Source: an uncultured Alphaproteobacteria bacterium
GTDB lineage: Bacteria > Pseudomonadota > Alphaproteobacteria > Puniceispirillales > UBA1172
Direction: 5' to 3'
Length of the DNA: 42,952 nt
Assembly: GCA_937952245.1 (NCBI GenBank)
Contig: CALFYS010000033.1
Coordinates: forward strand, 1 to 42,952
Positions 16,079 to 25,011 of this stretch are shown in pieces. A program made the position numbers and the translations under genes. The notes below the pieces were generated by a model. That model did no database searches, was not told the origin of the DNA, and saw only the letters and a program-made list of their open reading frames with translations. Position 1 is the stretch's first letter, and every line of letters begins with the position of its first letter.

Positions 16079-17197
16079 ATGAAATATTTTCCGCAGGTTT
16101 TAATTGGGGTGTCTGCCCTTGCCGCTATTCTTGCGCTGGTGTTTTACTTTCAACAGACTTCTCCTGAAACAACGGATCAAGCCCCGCAACCCGTGACGGT
16201 GGTCAATGAAACGCCTGAACCTGCCGCAACTTCCCTTGATGAAGAAGAAACCGTTCCAGAACAAGCTGAAGACGATATTCAAGAAGCAACGCTTGCCGCC
16301 CAAGGGATGGGGATTAATCTTGCCCGCATTCGCCCCGATGGCAGCGCGATTGTCGCCGGCAACGCCATGCCGGGCAGTACCATTAACCTGATCCAAGATG
16401 GCAAGGTCATTGGCCGTGCCACCGCCTCCGACCAAGGGGAATGGGTGATTATCCCTGATGTTATGCTGGGGCAGGGCTCGCATCTTCTGTCGATTGAGAT
16501 CATCAATCCTGATGGCAGCAAGAAAATCGGTGATATGGCGCTGGCCATTGAGATGATTGATGATCAAGAAACGCCATTGGTGGCGCTTGTTCCATACACT
16601 GAAGACGCCAGTGAAGCCGCCACGTTGTTGCAAGCCCCAGAAGCGATCGAGGAAACAATCGAAGCCCCAATCGAAGCCACAGAAGATGAAGCCAGCACAA
16701 TTGCCGCCGCTGATACGGAAGCGAATACAGGCGTAAACCCAGCCCCTCTTATGCCAAGGGTGACCATCCGTTCATTGCAAGCCCTGAACCCGAAAACATT
16801 TTCGGTTAGTGGTCTTGCCGAAGGCGGCGCGTCAGTTGAATTGATGGTAAATGGCAAGATGGCGGCGGAGGCCAAGCCCGATGACCGCGCCATGTACGCC
16901 ATGATCGTGCCGATTGACCCCACGCAAGATCGCCTTCGCCTGAAATCAATCCTCCGTGATGGCGCAAATAACCAGATCGCCAGCGCCAGCATTAACCTGA
17001 CGAAATCACAATTGGCGGAGGGGCTTTCAGGCAACGCCTTGATTGTGGTGCAAAAAGGCGACGCGCTGTGGCGGATCGCTTATAAAACCTATGGGGCGGG
17101 CATCCGTTATGTTGATATTGTCCGCCAGAATTCAACCAAGATCACTGATCCTGACTTGATTTACCCTGATCAAATCTTTGTTATCCCCAACGGATAA
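16079..17197 (+). CDS. LysM domain protein with membrane anchor
   Basis: A 372-residue envelope protein. The N-terminal hydrophobic segment (about 8-25, LIGVSALAAILALVFYF) is an anchor or uncleaved signal. An acidic Glu/Ala/Thr-rich linker follows, then an Ig-like region (near INLARIRPDGSAIVAGNAMPG), a second acidic linker and another beta-rich repeat. The C-terminal LysM domain (VVQKGDALWRIAYKTYG to YPDQIFVIP) binds peptidoglycan. Related proteins are frequent in alphaproteobacteria without assigned function. A second ATG at 16067 is in frame. I chose 16079 because GGGGGTGG lies directly before it. Confidence 0.83.
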   Translation: MKYFPQVLIGVSALAAILALVFYFQQTSPETTDQAPQPVTVVNETPEPAATSLDEEETVPEQAEDDIQEATLAAQGMGINLARIRPDGSAIVAGNAMPGSTINLIQDGKVIGRATASDQGEWVIIPDVMLGQGSHLLSIEIINPDGSKKIGDMALAIEMIDDQETPLVALVPYTEDASEAATLLQAPEAIEETIEAPIEATEDEASTIAAADTEANTGVNPAPLMPRVTIRSLQALNPKTFSVSGLAEGGASVELMVNGKMAAEAKPDDRAMYAMIVPIDPTQDRLRLKSILRDGANNQIASASINLTKSQLAEGLSGNALIVVQKGDALWRIAYKTYGAGIRYVDIVRQNSTKITDPDLIYPDQIFVIPNG

Positions 17198-17214
17198 GAA
17201 GCCTTTCGATCACC

Positions 17215-17835
17215 ATGTTTGACAGCCGCTTACGCCCCCTTGTTGACCCCGTCAGCAATGCTATCGGAAAACAAATCAGCCAATGGGGAATCTCCGCCAA
17301 TATGGTGACGGTCATGGGCGGGGTCTTGGGCTTTATGGCCTTTTGTTCCCTGTGTTTAGGGGATTACCATTGGGCGTTGGGCTTGATCCTATTAAACCGT
17401 GTTTTTGATGGGCTTGATGGCGCGGTGGCACGGCATCAAGGCATCACGGATTTAGGCGGTTACCTTGATATTGTCATCGATTTTATTTTCTATGCGCTGG
17501 TGCCTTTGGGCTTTGCCATTGGCAATCCAGAGCTGGCCTTGCCCGCGGCGGTGTTGATCTGCAGTTTTGTGGGGACAGGCTCGTCCTTTTTGGCTTTTGC
17601 GATTTTGGCGGAAAAGCGAGGGATTACAACGGAAATCAGGGGCAAAAAATCCATCTATTATCTGGGCGGATTGACGGAAGGCTTTGAAACCATCGTTGTC
17701 TTGGTGCTGATGTGCATTTGGCCGGAATATTTCACGGTTTTTGCCTATATTTTTTCGGCTTTATGCTGGATCACCACCGCCATCCGCATATATTGGGCGG
17801 TAGAGATTTGCCGTGAGCCGGCATCTTCCCGATAA
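17215..17835 (+). CDS. CDP-alcohol phosphatidyltransferase family protein
   Basis: Membrane enzyme of 206 residues that transfers a phosphatidyl or related group from a CDP-alcohol. The family motif D-x2-DG-x2-AR...G-x3-D-x3-D is complete in DGLDGAVARHQGITDLGGYL and the following D85 and D89 (residues 65-89). About five further hydrophobic segments surround it. The acceptor (glycerol phosphate, serine, inositol phosphate) cannot be decided. It starts 17 nt after the LysM gene without a clear Shine-Dalgarno, suggesting cotranscription and an envelope role for both. Confidence 0.88.
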   Translation: MFDSRLRPLVDPVSNAIGKQISQWGISANMVTVMGGVLGFMAFCSLCLGDYHWALGLILLNRVFDGLDGAVARHQGITDLGGYLDIVIDFIFYALVPLGFAIGNPELALPAAVLICSFVGTGSSFLAFAILAEKRGITTEIRGKKSIYYLGGLTEGFETIVVLVLMCIWPEYFTVFAYIFSALCWITTAIRIYWAVEICREPASSR

Positions 17836-17876
17836 ACCAATATTTCCATCACCTGAAACGTGCATAAGAGGCGATC

Positions 17877-18275
17877 ATGGCGAAAATCAATAAGACCAAA
17901 GAAGAATGGCAAGAAATGCTGACCCCCGAACAATATCGCGTCACCAGAGAACACGGCACGGAACCGGCCTTTTCCGGCGCGTTATGGGATGAAAAGAAAG
18001 ATGGCACCTACGCTTGCATCTGTTGCGGCAAGCCTTTGTTTTCATCAACAACCAAATATGATTCAGGGTCAGGCTGGCCAAGTTTTTATGAACCCATGGA
18101 TGATGCTGATATTGGCACCACCACCGACCGTTCCTTTTTCATGGTCAGAACAGAGGTGCATTGCGCCGATTGTGACGCGCATTTGGGCCATGTTTTCCCC
18201 GATGGGCCTGAACCCACGGGCCAGCGGTTTTGCATCAATTCCGCGTCGTTAAAATTCAATCCTGAAGACGAATAA
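17877..18275 (+). CDS. msrB: Peptide-methionine (R)-S-oxide reductase
   Basis: Repairs oxidised methionine (R isomer) in proteins. The 132-residue product has zinc ligands C47/C50 and C96/C99, the GSGWPSFYEP stretch, HLGHVFPDGPEPTGQRFCINS and the nucleophile Cys119 in RFCIN. The ATG follows AGAGGCGATC. It is 41 nt after the phosphatidyltransferase gene on the same strand and convergent with pxpA. Confidence 0.96.
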   Translation: MAKINKTKEEWQEMLTPEQYRVTREHGTEPAFSGALWDEKKDGTYACICCGKPLFSSTTKYDSGSGWPSFYEPMDDADIGTTTDRSFFMVRTEVHCADCDAHLGHVFPDGPEPTGQRFCINSASLKFNPEDE

Positions 18276-18291
18276 TCGCGTAAAATCGCTG

Positions 18292-19068
18292 TTATTGAGA
18301 CGCCATCATTTGCGGCAGGGTCATGCTGGTAAAACCCGCGTCATCCAAGCCGTTTTTGATGGTTTGAGCCATGGCAATGGCTGATGGTTCATCCCCATGG
18401 ACACAAATGGAATGGGCGGTAATCTTTAAGATCGTGCCATCAAGGGCTTTAATCTCTTGGTCGCCAATCATCCGTTTGCAATTTTCAAGGGCGGTTTCAG
18501 CGTCATGGATCATGGCATCAGGGCGGCTGCGGGGCGCCAATTGCCCATCAGGCATATAAGCACGGTCGGCAAAGACTTCTTCGGCCACCATCAAGCCTTG
18601 TTTTTCCCCTGCTTTGACCAGCTCGCTTAATGTTGGGGCTAAAAAGATTTGGCTGGCATCTACCGCTTTCACCGCCCGGGCAATCGCCATGGCCATATCA
18701 GCATCATTGCACGCCATGTTGTTCAACGCGCCATGAGGTTTGACATGGCTGACTTCCGCGCCGACCAGCGCCGCCATCGCCAATGCCGCCCCCAATTGAT
18801 AGGCAATGATATGTTCAATTTCCGATGACGACAGGTTCATCTGGCGGCGGCCAAAGCCATGCAGGTCATAAAACCCGGGATGCGCGCCAATGGAAACCCC
18901 GCGTTCATGGGCAGAAGCCATGACCCGCGCCATGATATTATGGTCACCGCCATGATAACCGCAGGCGATATTGGCGGATTGAACAATTGCCAAGAGACCG
19001 TCATCATCACCCATTGTCCAAGGGCCGTAGCCTTCTGCCATGTCTGAATTTAAATTGTAATTGGTCAT
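18292..19068 (-). CDS. pxpA: 5-oxoprolinase subunit PxpA (LamB/YcsF family)
   Basis: Part of the ATP-dependent bacterial 5-oxoprolinase that opens 5-oxoproline to glutamate. The 258-residue product shows the family start LNSDMAEGYGPW, IACGYHGGDH, GAHPGFYDLHGFGRR, HVKPHGALNN and EVFADRAYMPDGQL. The ATG is preceded by AAGGACCGATC. In E. coli-type loci pxpA is in line with pxpB and pxpC; here it is on the opposite strand, and the divergent starts share a 133-bp control region. Confidence 0.95.
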   Translation of the reverse strand: MTNYNLNSDMAEGYGPWTMGDDDGLLAIVQSANIACGYHGGDHNIMARVMASAHERGVSIGAHPGFYDLHGFGRRQMNLSSSEIEHIIAYQLGAALAMAALVGAEVSHVKPHGALNNMACNDADMAMAIARAVKAVDASQIFLAPTLSELVKAGEKQGLMVAEEVFADRAYMPDGQLAPRSRPDAMIHDAETALENCKRMIGDQEIKALDGTILKITAHSICVHGDEPSAIAMAQTIKNGLDDAGFTSMTLPQMMASQ

Positions 19069-19141
19069 GATCGGTCCTTATATCTTGATGGTGGCGATGT
19101 CAGGGTATTGCTTTCAATCAGGTTTATCTTAAAATGATTTC

Positions 19142-19167
19142 ACCTTGGTAAACAAGGTTAAACAAGG
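19142..19167. promoter_or_regulatory. Operator-like palindrome between pxpA and pxpB
   Basis: ACCTTG-GTAAA-CAAGGT (19142-19158) is a perfect 6-bp inverted repeat with a 5-nt spacer. A further copy of TAAACAAGG follows at 19159-19167, one helical turn (10 bp) after the same sequence at 19149-19157. It sits in the middle of the divergent promoter region. No regulator gene is adjacent. Confidence 0.55.
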
Positions 19168-19201
19168 CCAAATTTCCACCAGCTCTATATTTATAAGTTA
19201 A

Positions 19202-19984
19202 ATGAAGATCACTTCTCAAAACATTGATAAAATTAATATAATACCGTCTTCAGACCAAGGTGTTATCGTTGATTTTTCGTCTTTCGATGCTGATGACGCG
19301 ATTATCTTCAGCCGATTGTTGGCACAGCGGCTTCGTGATCAAGGCTTGAAAGGCATGGTTGATGCCATCCCGGGGATGAATAATCTCTTGATTTGTTACG
19401 ACAGCATCATCACCAGTCACGAAACCATCGCTAAGGAAGCCTTGAGCCATGCCAACGGTCTTGATGCCAGTGACCAAAGCGCCAGCCGCCTGTGGCGATT
19501 GCCGGTTTGCTATGGCGGTGAATTTGGCCCTGACCTTGACGAAGTCGCCCAAGAGAACAGCTTATCGCCTGAAGACGTGATCACCCGCCATACCGCCAAT
19601 GAATTGACAGTGGCGATCATGGGGTTTTTGCCAGGGTTGGCGTATATGAAAGGCGTGGATAAAGGCCTTTATCGTCCCCGCCGTTCCAGCCCACGTCAGC
19701 ACGTTCCCGCGCTAAGCCTTGGGATTGCCATGGATCAAACCGTCATCTACCCCTTGGCATCCCCCGGGGGGTGGAATTTAATTGGCCGCGTGCCTTTTCA
19801 TCCGTTTGATGCCCATCGCGCTGATCCGGTGTTGTTCAGGGCAGGGGATCGGGTGCAGTTCTTTGCCGTTGATCAGGCCGAATATCACGAATGGCAAGAA
19901 GGGCTTGTCCAAGGCCGGATTAATCTTACCCCCGAAAATACCCCTGAAAATACTAATGGGAATTCAACAGGGGGCGCGGGGTGA
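19202..19984 (+). CDS. pxpB: 5-oxoprolinase subunit PxpB (AHS1 / KipI-like)
   Basis: A 260-residue protein of the carboxyltransferase-domain subdomain C-D type. Hallmarks are GFLPGLAYM, PRRSSPRQHVPALSLGIA, the QTVIYPLASPGGWNLIGR stretch and FRAGDRVQFF. It forms the 5-oxoprolinase with PxpA and PxpC. No ribosome-binding site is obvious before the ATG, which lies within A/T-rich sequence. The gene overlaps pxpC, so the two are translated together. Confidence 0.94.
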   Translation: MKITSQNIDKINIIPSSDQGVIVDFSSFDADDAIIFSRLLAQRLRDQGLKGMVDAIPGMNNLLICYDSIITSHETIAKEALSHANGLDASDQSASRLWRLPVCYGGEFGPDLDEVAQENSLSPEDVITRHTANELTVAIMGFLPGLAYMKGVDKGLYRPRRSSPRQHVPALSLGIAMDQTVIYPLASPGGWNLIGRVPFHPFDAHRADPVLFRAGDRVQFFAVDQAEYHEWQEGLVQGRINLTPENTPENTNGNSTGGAG

Positions 19985-21000
19985 TGCGGCAGATCAAGAT
20001 TCTCACCTCAGGGCCGCATACCAGTATTCAGGATTTTGGCCGTATCGGGCATCAAGCCCTTGGCGTGCCTGAAGGCGGGGCGCTGGATAAAGACTCCATG
20101 CGGCTTGCCAACGCGTTGGTGGGCAATGCCCCTGATCAATCGGTGTTGGAAGTCTGTATGGGCGGCCTGTCGTTTACGGTCTTGGATGATTGCCATATCG
20201 CGCTCACCGGCACGGCAAAGGGGCAATTGACCGTGCAAGATGAAACCGGCATTAACCTTGATGTGCCGTCTTACCGTTCCATTGCCATCAAAAAAGGACG
20301 GAGCGTACGTTTAGGGATGCTTCCCGATAGCAACGCGGCGGTGATCGCCATTTCAGGTGGGATTGACGTGCCGTTGCTCTATGGGTCGATGGCAACCTCA
20401 CCCAATGCCATGATCGGCGGGCTCAATGGCCGATTGTTGAAAGATGGTGATGTGCTTGCCCTTGGCCATCCGCCTTCAACAGAAGACGGTGAAGACCGGG
20501 CGGAATATCAATTATCCCCCGTTGATGATGATACCAGCAGTATTCGGGTTGTGTTTGGCCCTCAAGACAGTCGTTTTACCGATGAAGCGAAATCGCGCCT
20601 GATCAATGACGATTATACGTTAACCCCTGTGTTAAACCGCATGGGGATGCGGCTTGATGGCCCGCCACTGCCGCATATTGATAACGCTGATATTCCTTCG
20701 GATGGCATTGTTAAAGGGTCTATTCAAGTGCCGGGCAATGGTATTCCCATTATCCTTTTGGCCGACCACCAGACCACGGGCGGCTATACGAAAATCGCCA
20801 CGGTCATCTCAGCGGATTTGCCGAAATTGGCACGGATGCGCCCCGGGGAAATCCTAAAATTTGAAGCGGTTGATGTTGAAACCGCTGAAAAAATCGCCCG
20901 TGCGCGAGAAGAAAACCTGATGCGGGCGATCAAATCCATGATGCCCGCCCCGCCATTGGTGGATACCGCCGCGCTTTACCGTTTGGGGGATACCACGTAA
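19981..21000 (+). CDS. pxpC: 5-oxoprolinase subunit PxpC (AHS2, biotin-dependent carboxyltransferase family)
   Basis: A 339-residue AHS2 protein. Visible are TSIQDFGRIGHQALGVPEGG near the start, LEVCMGGLSF, AISGGIDVP, GPQDSRF, NRMGMRLDGP and LADHQTTGGYTKIATVI. Together with PxpB and PxpA it hydrolyses 5-oxoproline using ATP. It starts at GTG 19981 (4-bp overlap with pxpB) or ATG 19984 (1-bp overlap); the two starts differ by one residue. Confidence 0.94.
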   Translation: MMRQIKILTSGPHTSIQDFGRIGHQALGVPEGGALDKDSMRLANALVGNAPDQSVLEVCMGGLSFTVLDDCHIALTGTAKGQLTVQDETGINLDVPSYRSIAIKKGRSVRLGMLPDSNAAVIAISGGIDVPLLYGSMATSPNAMIGGLNGRLLKDGDVLALGHPPSTEDGEDRAEYQLSPVDDDTSSIRVVFGPQDSRFTDEAKSRLINDDYTLTPVLNRMGMRLDGPPLPHIDNADIPSDGIVKGSIQVPGNGIPIILLADHQTTGGYTKIATVISADLPKLARMRPGEILKFEAVDVETAEKIARAREENLMRAIKSMMPAPPLVDTAALYRLGDTT

Positions 21001-21098
21001 GCCATAAGTGTGGAAATGGCATTATCACCAAAATGGTTTTTTTCGCTTGCACCTTAGGGTGGTAAGGCTAGGATGCAGGGGTTCTTTAAAGGGGTCAG

Positions 21099-21902
21099 AT
21101 GATGATCACAGGCAAAACAAAGGTTTTTGGCGTTATCGCCGATCCGATTGATCATGTGCGCGCGCCGATGGTGTTTAACCCTGTTTTTGAAACCCGCGGC
21201 ATTGACGCGGTGTTGGTGCCTATTCATATCACCCCTGACACTTTGGAATCTTCCATCAAAGGTTTGGCCGCCATGCCGAATATGGGCGGGGTTTGCGTCA
21301 CCATCCCCCATAAATTGCCGATGGCGGGTTTATGCGATGAATTGGGTTTAGCGGCGGAAATCACCGGCGCGGTGAATGCTGTTCGCTTTCAGGATGGCCG
21401 TTTGATTGGTGATAATTTTGACGGTGAAGGCTTTGTCCAAGGGCTTTACGGCGAAGGCCATGAGCTGAGTGATGCGAATGTGCTGATGATCGGGGCAGGG
21501 GGCGCGGCGCGGGCAATCGCGGTTGCGCTGGCAAAACAGCCGATCAAATCCCTAACCATTGCCAATCGAACCTTGGCCAATGCCGAAGCGATTGCCCAGA
21601 TCATCAAGACCCATTTCCCGAAAGCAACAGTTCATGCGATTGCCGCCGATGGCATTGATGCGATTGTCAGCGATCAAAACCTGATCATCAACACCACCAG
21701 TTTAGGGCTTCATGACGGTGATCAAATGCCATGCGCCTTGGATAAGGTGTCGGGAGATGTTATTATCGCCGATATTATCATGGTGCCTGAAAAAACAGCA
21801 TGGCTGTTGATGGCGGAAGAAAAAGGGCTTAAAACCCATTTGGGAAAACATATGTTAGATTATCAGCGTGATCTGATCGGTAAGTTTATTGGCGCCCTTT
21901 AA
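21099..21902 (+). CDS. AroE-like shikimate dehydrogenase family protein, atypical substrate pocket
   Basis: A 267-residue NAD(P)-dependent oxidoreductase of the shikimate/quinate dehydrogenase fold. It keeps the catalytic pair Lys72 (VTIPHK) and Asp108 (NFDGEGF), Asn93 (GAVNAV) and the Rossmann motif GAGGAARAIAVAL (132-144). The shikimate-binding S-x-S of true AroE is replaced: H19-V20-R21-A22-P23 stands where HSLSP is expected. This suggests a paralogue with a different substrate rather than the biosynthetic enzyme. The start has AAAGGGG four nt before the first of two ATGs. It follows pxpC by 98 nt and precedes gcrA by 36 nt. Confidence 0.85.
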   Translation: MMITGKTKVFGVIADPIDHVRAPMVFNPVFETRGIDAVLVPIHITPDTLESSIKGLAAMPNMGGVCVTIPHKLPMAGLCDELGLAAEITGAVNAVRFQDGRLIGDNFDGEGFVQGLYGEGHELSDANVLMIGAGGAARAIAVALAKQPIKSLTIANRTLANAEAIAQIIKTHFPKATVHAIAADGIDAIVSDQNLIINTTSLGLHDGDQMPCALDKVSGDVIIADIIMVPEKTAWLLMAEEKGLKTHLGKHMLDYQRDLIGKFIGAL

Positions 21903-21938
21903 TCCTTTGGGCCAAATTTGATGTTAAGGAATTAAACG

Positions 21939-22352
21939 ATGGCTGAAACACAGCAATGGACAGAAGAACGTCTCGAGAAGTTAAAAAAACTCTGGGATGA
22001 AGGTCTATCGATTTCCCAGATTGGTGAAAAACTGGGGGTTTCTCGCAATGCTATTGCCGGTAAAGTGCATCGTCTTGGCTTGAAAAAGCGTCAATCTCCT
22101 ATTTCCAACAAAGGCAAGACCAAAGCCCCACAGAAAAAAGAACCTGTTCAAGTGGCAATGCCTGAAAACCTGCCGCTGAAATTGGCTTTACGGAAGATCA
22201 ATTGGTCACGGTCTAAATGCAGCTGGCCGATTGGCGACCCTAAGACAACAAGTTTTAAGTTTTGTGGAGATGAAGTGGTTGCGGGTAAACCTTATTGTAA
22301 TACCCATTGCTTTGATGCCTATACCACTAATCGTGAACAAGGCGGATCATAA
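21939..22352 (+). CDS. gcrA: Cell cycle regulator GcrA
   Basis: Sigma70 cofactor that, in alphaproteobacteria, activates promoters containing methylated GANTC. The 137-residue product has the N-terminal helix-turn-helix WTEERLEKLKKLWDEGLS with SQIGEKLGVSRNAIAGKVHR and the basic linker. The C-terminal sigma-interacting part has C94, C109, C120 and C124 in KCSWPIGDP, FCGD and YCNTHC. Upstream sequence AAGGAATTAAACG gives the ribosome-binding site. pepN follows after 3 nt. In Caulobacter GcrA activates ctrA; both genes are in this window, about 15 kb apart. Confidence 0.95.
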   Translation: MAETQQWTEERLEKLKKLWDEGLSISQIGEKLGVSRNAIAGKVHRLGLKKRQSPISNKGKTKAPQKKEPVQVAMPENLPLKLALRKINWSRSKCSWPIGDPKTTSFKFCGDEVVAGKPYCNTHCFDAYTTNREQGGS

Positions 22353-22355
22353 TCC

Positions 22356-24986
22356 ATGCTCGACAATCCAGGCCCTTTGGCCATTAAACGGTCTGAATAT
22401 ATCAGCCCGTCCATCGCTATTGATGATGTTTTCCTGACCATCAAGGTTTTTGATGATCGCGCGGTGGTGATCAGCCGCATGAAAACCTCACGTCTTGATC
22501 AATCGGAGACCCCGCTTGTTCTTTACGGCGGCAAGGGCATGGCGCTGGATCGCCTGACGATTGATGATGAACCGCAGGATTTAAGCCAATACGACACGTC
22601 AGAAGGCGTCATCCATGTTGCTGTTGGCAAAGAGGCCGTGGTGGAGACCACCACCACCATCAATCCTTATGAAAACACCAGCCTTGAGGGGCTTTACCTG
22701 TCGGGCGATATGCTCTGCACCCAATGTGAGCCGGAAGGTTTCCGCCATATCACATGGTATCCTGACCGCCCTGATGTCATGTCTGTATTCACGACCCGCA
22801 TCGAAGCGCCAAAATCAATGCCTGTCTTGCTTTCAAACGGCAATTTAATCGACAGCGGTGATCTTGAAGGCGACCGTCATTTTGCCACTTGGCATGACCC
22901 GTTTAAAAAGCCGAGCTATTTGTTTGCCATGGTGGCGGGTGATCTTGACCATGTTCAGGATCATTACACCACCAAAGATGGCCGCGATATTGACCTTAGA
23001 ATTTATGTCGAACACGGCAACGCTGGCCGCACGAAACACGCCATGGAAAGCCTGAAACGGTCGATGAAATGGGATGAAGATGTTTATGGGCTTAGTTATG
23101 ACCTTGATATTTTCATGATCGTCGCCGTCAGCCATTTCAATATGGGGGCGATGGAAAACAAAGGGCTGAACATCTTTAATTCAAAATTTATTCTGGCCGA
23201 TGAACAGACCGCTAATGATGATGATCTTGACCGTGTTGAAGGCATTGTCGCCCATGAATATTTCCACAATTGGACAGGCAACCGCATCACCTGCCGCGAT
23301 TGGTTTCAATTGACGTTAAAAGAAGGTTTGACCGTTTATCGCGACCAAGAATTTACCGCCGATATGCATTCCCGCGGGGTTAAGCGCGCCATTGATGTAT
23401 CCTTGTTGCGCGCCATCCAATTCCCTGAAGATAGCGGCCCCACCGCCCATCCAATCCGCCCTGAAGAATACACCGAGATCAATAATTTCTATACGCCGAC
23501 GGTTTATGAAAAAGGCGCGGAAGTCATCCGCATGATCGCCACGCTTTTAGGGCATGATGGTTTCATGAAAGGCATGGCGCTTTATGTTGAACGCCATGAT
23601 GGCACCGCCGCCACTTGTGATGATTTTGTCGCCGCTATGGCCGATGCCAATGATGCTGATTTAGACCAGTTCAAACGCTGGTATAATCAAGCGGGTACGC
23701 CGGTGGTTGACATCACCCGTCATTATTCCCCTGAAACCCGCTGTTTGACGCTGAATTTCCATCAGAAACTGCCCAAGACCGCGGCGGATACACCTCGAAA
23801 ACCGCTGGTGATCCCCGTCAAATTGGGGCTGGTTGGGGATAATGGCAAAGCGGTGCCGATTGAAACAGAGGCCGCTGAAAACAGTGAAGGGGCGGATGAA
23901 ATCACCTTTATCTTGGATGATACAGAAGCGCATTTGACCCTGAAAAATGTTCCCGCTGATGCTGTGCCATCATATTTCAGGGAGTTTTCAGCCCCTGTTA
24001 TTTTGAAAACAGATTTGAGCGATGCGGAACAAATGCATCTTTTATCCGGCGACTCTGATGCCTTTGGCCGTTGGGATGCTGGCCAGAACCTGATGTTAAA
24101 AGCCTTGACCGCGATGGTGGATGAAGGCCAAGACAACCCTGATCTGACGGGCCTGACCAATGGTTTGGCGCAGACCCTTGCCGATGATCGTCTTGATGGG
24201 GCGGAAAAAGGCCAGATTTTCCGTCTGCCGTCACAATCAACGGTGGAAGCGCATTTGGCGGGGCAGGGCATCACCCCTGATCCCATTCAGGTTTGGGAAA
24301 AACGCCGCCAGATGATGATCACCCTTGGTCAAGGGATGGCCGCATCAATCGCGCCACTGCTCGATGCTTTTCATGGCAAGGCCAAAAAGCTGAACGGGGC
24401 TGATCGCGCGCTCTATTCACGTCTGATTGGGCTGGCGGTGCTGGCAGGGCTTGATGGCGCCGAAGACCACGCGCTGCAATTATCGACCCATGATCGCATG
24501 ACCTTATCCGAAGCGGGGATCGCGGCGTTGAATCAAGTGGATAGCCCCTTACGTGATCAGGCTTTATCCCAGTTTGAAGCACGTTGGATGGACAATCCGC
24601 TGGTGATGGAAAAATGGTTTATGTATCAAGCCTCCGCGCCAATGGTGGGCTCGCCCGACCATTGTGATGAATTGATGCAGCACCCACGGTTTGATGCCAA
24701 TAACCCCAATAAATTGCGTTCGGTCTTATCGGTATTTGCCGCGATGAACACGCCCAATTTCCACGCCGATGATGGTTCAGGTTATCGTTATCTTGCGCGC
24801 CAGCTGGCGGAGATTGATAGCCGCAATCCGCAAGTGGCGGCGCGAATTATCCTGCCGTTGACGCGGTTTTCGTCTTACAGCGAAGAACGTCAAGCCATGA
24901 TGAAAGGCGCGTTGGTGCGGATCAAAAGCAAAACAGACCTGTCGAATGACCTGACCGAAGTCATCCACAAAGCCCTCAACAGCTAA
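22356..24986 (+). CDS. pepN: Aminopeptidase N (M1 family)
   Basis: Cytoplasmic zinc aminopeptidase of 876 residues, the usual length for bacterial PepN. The exopeptidase motif GAMEN is at 264-268 and the zinc site HEYFHNWTGNR begins at His300, with His304 and Glu323 in LKEGLTVYRDQEF. N-terminal beta and C-terminal helical domains are present. It starts 3 nt after gcrA, so translation is probably coupled. It converges with the helicase gene across a 25-nt gap. Confidence 0.97.
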   Translation: MLDNPGPLAIKRSEYISPSIAIDDVFLTIKVFDDRAVVISRMKTSRLDQSETPLVLYGGKGMALDRLTIDDEPQDLSQYDTSEGVIHVAVGKEAVVETTTTINPYENTSLEGLYLSGDMLCTQCEPEGFRHITWYPDRPDVMSVFTTRIEAPKSMPVLLSNGNLIDSGDLEGDRHFATWHDPFKKPSYLFAMVAGDLDHVQDHYTTKDGRDIDLRIYVEHGNAGRTKHAMESLKRSMKWDEDVYGLSYDLDIFMIVAVSHFNMGAMENKGLNIFNSKFILADEQTANDDDLDRVEGIVAHEYFHNWTGNRITCRDWFQLTLKEGLTVYRDQEFTADMHSRGVKRAIDVSLLRAIQFPEDSGPTAHPIRPEEYTEINNFYTPTVYEKGAEVIRMIATLLGHDGFMKGMALYVERHDGTAATCDDFVAAMADANDADLDQFKRWYNQAGTPVVDITRHYSPETRCLTLNFHQKLPKTAADTPRKPLVIPVKLGLVGDNGKAVPIETEAAENSEGADEITFILDDTEAHLTLKNVPADAVPSYFREFSAPVILKTDLSDAEQMHLLSGDSDAFGRWDAGQNLMLKALTAMVDEGQDNPDLTGLTNGLAQTLADDRLDGAEKGQIFRLPSQSTVEAHLAGQGITPDPIQVWEKRRQMMITLGQGMAASIAPLLDAFHGKAKKLNGADRALYSRLIGLAVLAGLDGAEDHALQLSTHDRMTLSEAGIAALNQVDSPLRDQALSQFEARWMDNPLVMEKWFMYQASAPMVGSPDHCDELMQHPRFDANNPNKLRSVLSVFAAMNTPNFHADDGSGYRYLARQLAEIDSRNPQVAARIILPLTRFSSYSEERQAMMKGALVRIKSKTDLSNDLTEVIHKALNS

Positions 24987-25011
24987 TTAAAGATTGTTAG
25001 AATAAAACGGT

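Noticed and set aside
21027..21043. Terminator after pxpC (ACCA-AAA-TGGT followed by seven T)
   Set aside because: The stem has only four pairs and is probably too weak; the T-run alone is not enough evidence.
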